Below are positions 14,592 through 15,116 of a stretch of DNA of 15,116 nt, in pieces. The position numbers were made by a program, and so were the translations under genes. Position 1 is the first letter of the stretch, and the number at the start of each line of letters is the position of its first letter. The notes below the pieces were generated by a model. That model ran no database searches, had not been told where the DNA came from, and saw only the letters and a list, made by a program, of their open reading frames with translations. Source of the stretch: JBDSTW01 sp039914705. GTDB taxonomy: Bacteria > Pseudomonadota > Gammaproteobacteria > SURF-13. The stretch lies in the NCBI GenBank assembly GCA_039914705.1, contig JBDSOT010000049.1, positions 1 to 15,116 on the forward strand. The letters run 5' to 3'.

Positions 14592-14954
14592 ATGCAAAAA
14601 AATGGAAGCAAAAATGAAATCCAGCGCCTGATAAATGCCACGCGCTATTCTCTTGCCGGATTCAATGCCGCTCTGCAAAATGAAGCAGCCTTTCGCCTCG
14701 AGGTAATACTCGTCGTGATACTCGCGCCGCTTGCCTCGTGGTTGGGTGATACAGGAGTCGAACGTGCGCTGTTAGTGGGAAGTCTGTTGCTGGTGCTGAT
14801 CGTGGAAATCCTCAACTCCAGCATCGAGGCGGCAGTGGATCGCATCAGCACCGAGCATCACACCCTGGCCGGGCGCGCCAAGGATATGGGTTCAGCGGCG
14901 GTGTTCCTCTCGCTTGTAAACGTGGTAATGATCTGGCTGTTGGTGCTCGTATAG
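14592..14954 (+). CDS. dgkA: Diacylglycerol kinase
   Basis: This integral inner-membrane kinase uses ATP to convert diacylglycerol to phosphatidic acid. It is 120 aa, against about 122 in E. coli. It shows the early RLINATRYSLAGFNAALQNEAAFRLE segment with the conserved glutamates, three membrane helices (about 36-52, 57-75, 100-119) and the catalytic signature VEILNSSIEAAVDRI with Glu72, Asn75 and Glu79. The ribosome site is weak (AAAG). It is divergent from plcP with a 159-bp shared upstream region, so it may handle the diacylglycerol made by PlcP; in E. coli its usual role is recycling diacylglycerol from osmoregulated glucan synthesis. Confidence 0.96.
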   Translation: MQKNGSKNEIQRLINATRYSLAGFNAALQNEAAFRLEVILVVILAPLASWLGDTGVERALLVGSLLLVLIVEILNSSIEAAVDRISTEHHTLAGRAKDMGSAAVFLSLVNVVMIWLLVLV

Positions 14955-15032
14955 GCGATACTTTAAAATCAGCGTAAAATTTGCAGCTGATCAGGCTGTG
15001 CCCTTCTCGATAAAAACAATTCAAGGAAATTC

Positions 15033-15116
15033 ATGTCAGCACTTATCTGCGGCTCTTTGGCCTACGACACCATCATGGTATTCCGGGACAAATTCAAAAA
15101 TCACATCTTGCCCGAG
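15033..15116 (+). CDS. PfkB-family sugar/nucleoside kinase (5' end only)
   Basis: The first 28 codons of a gene run off the window edge. The start SALICGSLAYDTIMVF carries the N-terminal substrate-side motif (GSLAYD) of ribokinase/PfkB kinases. The continuation RDKFKNHILPE resembles proteins often annotated as adenosine kinase. AAGGA lies 6 nt before the ATG. The substrate cannot be settled from this fragment. The 78 bp between dgkA and this gene hold no clear terminator. Confidence 0.8.
   Translation, partial: MSALICGSLAYDTIMVFRDKFKNHILPE

Noticed and set aside
1..15116. CRISPR array, prophage or IS element
   Set aside because: No regularly spaced repeats, integrase, transposase or phage genes are visible. 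The tRNA-side insert has no coding capacity.

Overview
The window looks like chromosomal DNA of a Gram-negative proteobacterium, most likely a gammaproteobacterium. UvrD resembles the E. coli enzyme from its first residues, there is a DgkA-type diacylglycerol kinase and an exported c-type cytochrome, and the glycine decarboxylase P-protein is split in two (GcvPA/GcvPB), as in many sulfur-oxidising gammaproteobacteria and unlike E. coli. The genus is not determined. No phage, plasmid or IS transposase genes are seen. The accessory parts are a small toxin-antitoxin pair and short palindromic repeat elements.

Layout. (1) 1-1035, leftward: a tRNA-Phe, then a strong tRNA-type promoter separated from it by a duplicated 20-bp 5' tRNA fragment and about 98 bp of hairpin-rich insert, then a PhyH-family dioxygenase. 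(2) 1095-3296: uvrD, divergent from the dioxygenase and probably leaderless. (3) 3477-3862: a small exported cytochrome c with its own terminator. (4) 3960-6828: a ferric-iron uptake pair (periplasmic binding protein and a double permease) behind a perfect Fur operator laid over the promoter; no ATPase gene is in the window. (5) 6869-12633: the glycine cleavage system behind a tandem glycine riboswitch plus intrinsic terminator, in the order gcvT-gcvH-gcvPA-tpx-hicB-hicA-gcvPB. A peroxidase and a HicBA toxin-antitoxin module sit between the two P-protein subunit genes. (6) 12614-14954: a leftward pair of overlapping genes, a PlcP-like metallophosphoesterase and an Agt/MgtA-like lipid glycosyltransferase, divergent from dgkA. 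(7) 15033-end: the start of a PfkB-family sugar/nucleoside kinase.

How the genes fit together. The most interesting block is plcP-agt/dgkA. Known PlcP enzymes remove phospholipid head groups to give diacylglycerol, Agt enzymes glycosylate diacylglycerol, and DgkA phosphorylates diacylglycerol back to phosphatidic acid. Two Pho-box-like half-sites 22 bp apart lie upstream of plcP. This suggests a phosphate-starvation membrane-lipid remodelling module with a recycling branch. With the Fur-controlled iron genes and the glycine-sensing gcv leader, three of the operons appear to respond to a nutrient or metabolite.

Gene identities rest on recognising protein families in the translations. Regulatory calls rest on motif positions read directly from the sequence. 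Substrate assignments for the dioxygenase, glycosyltransferase and terminal kinase are inference.
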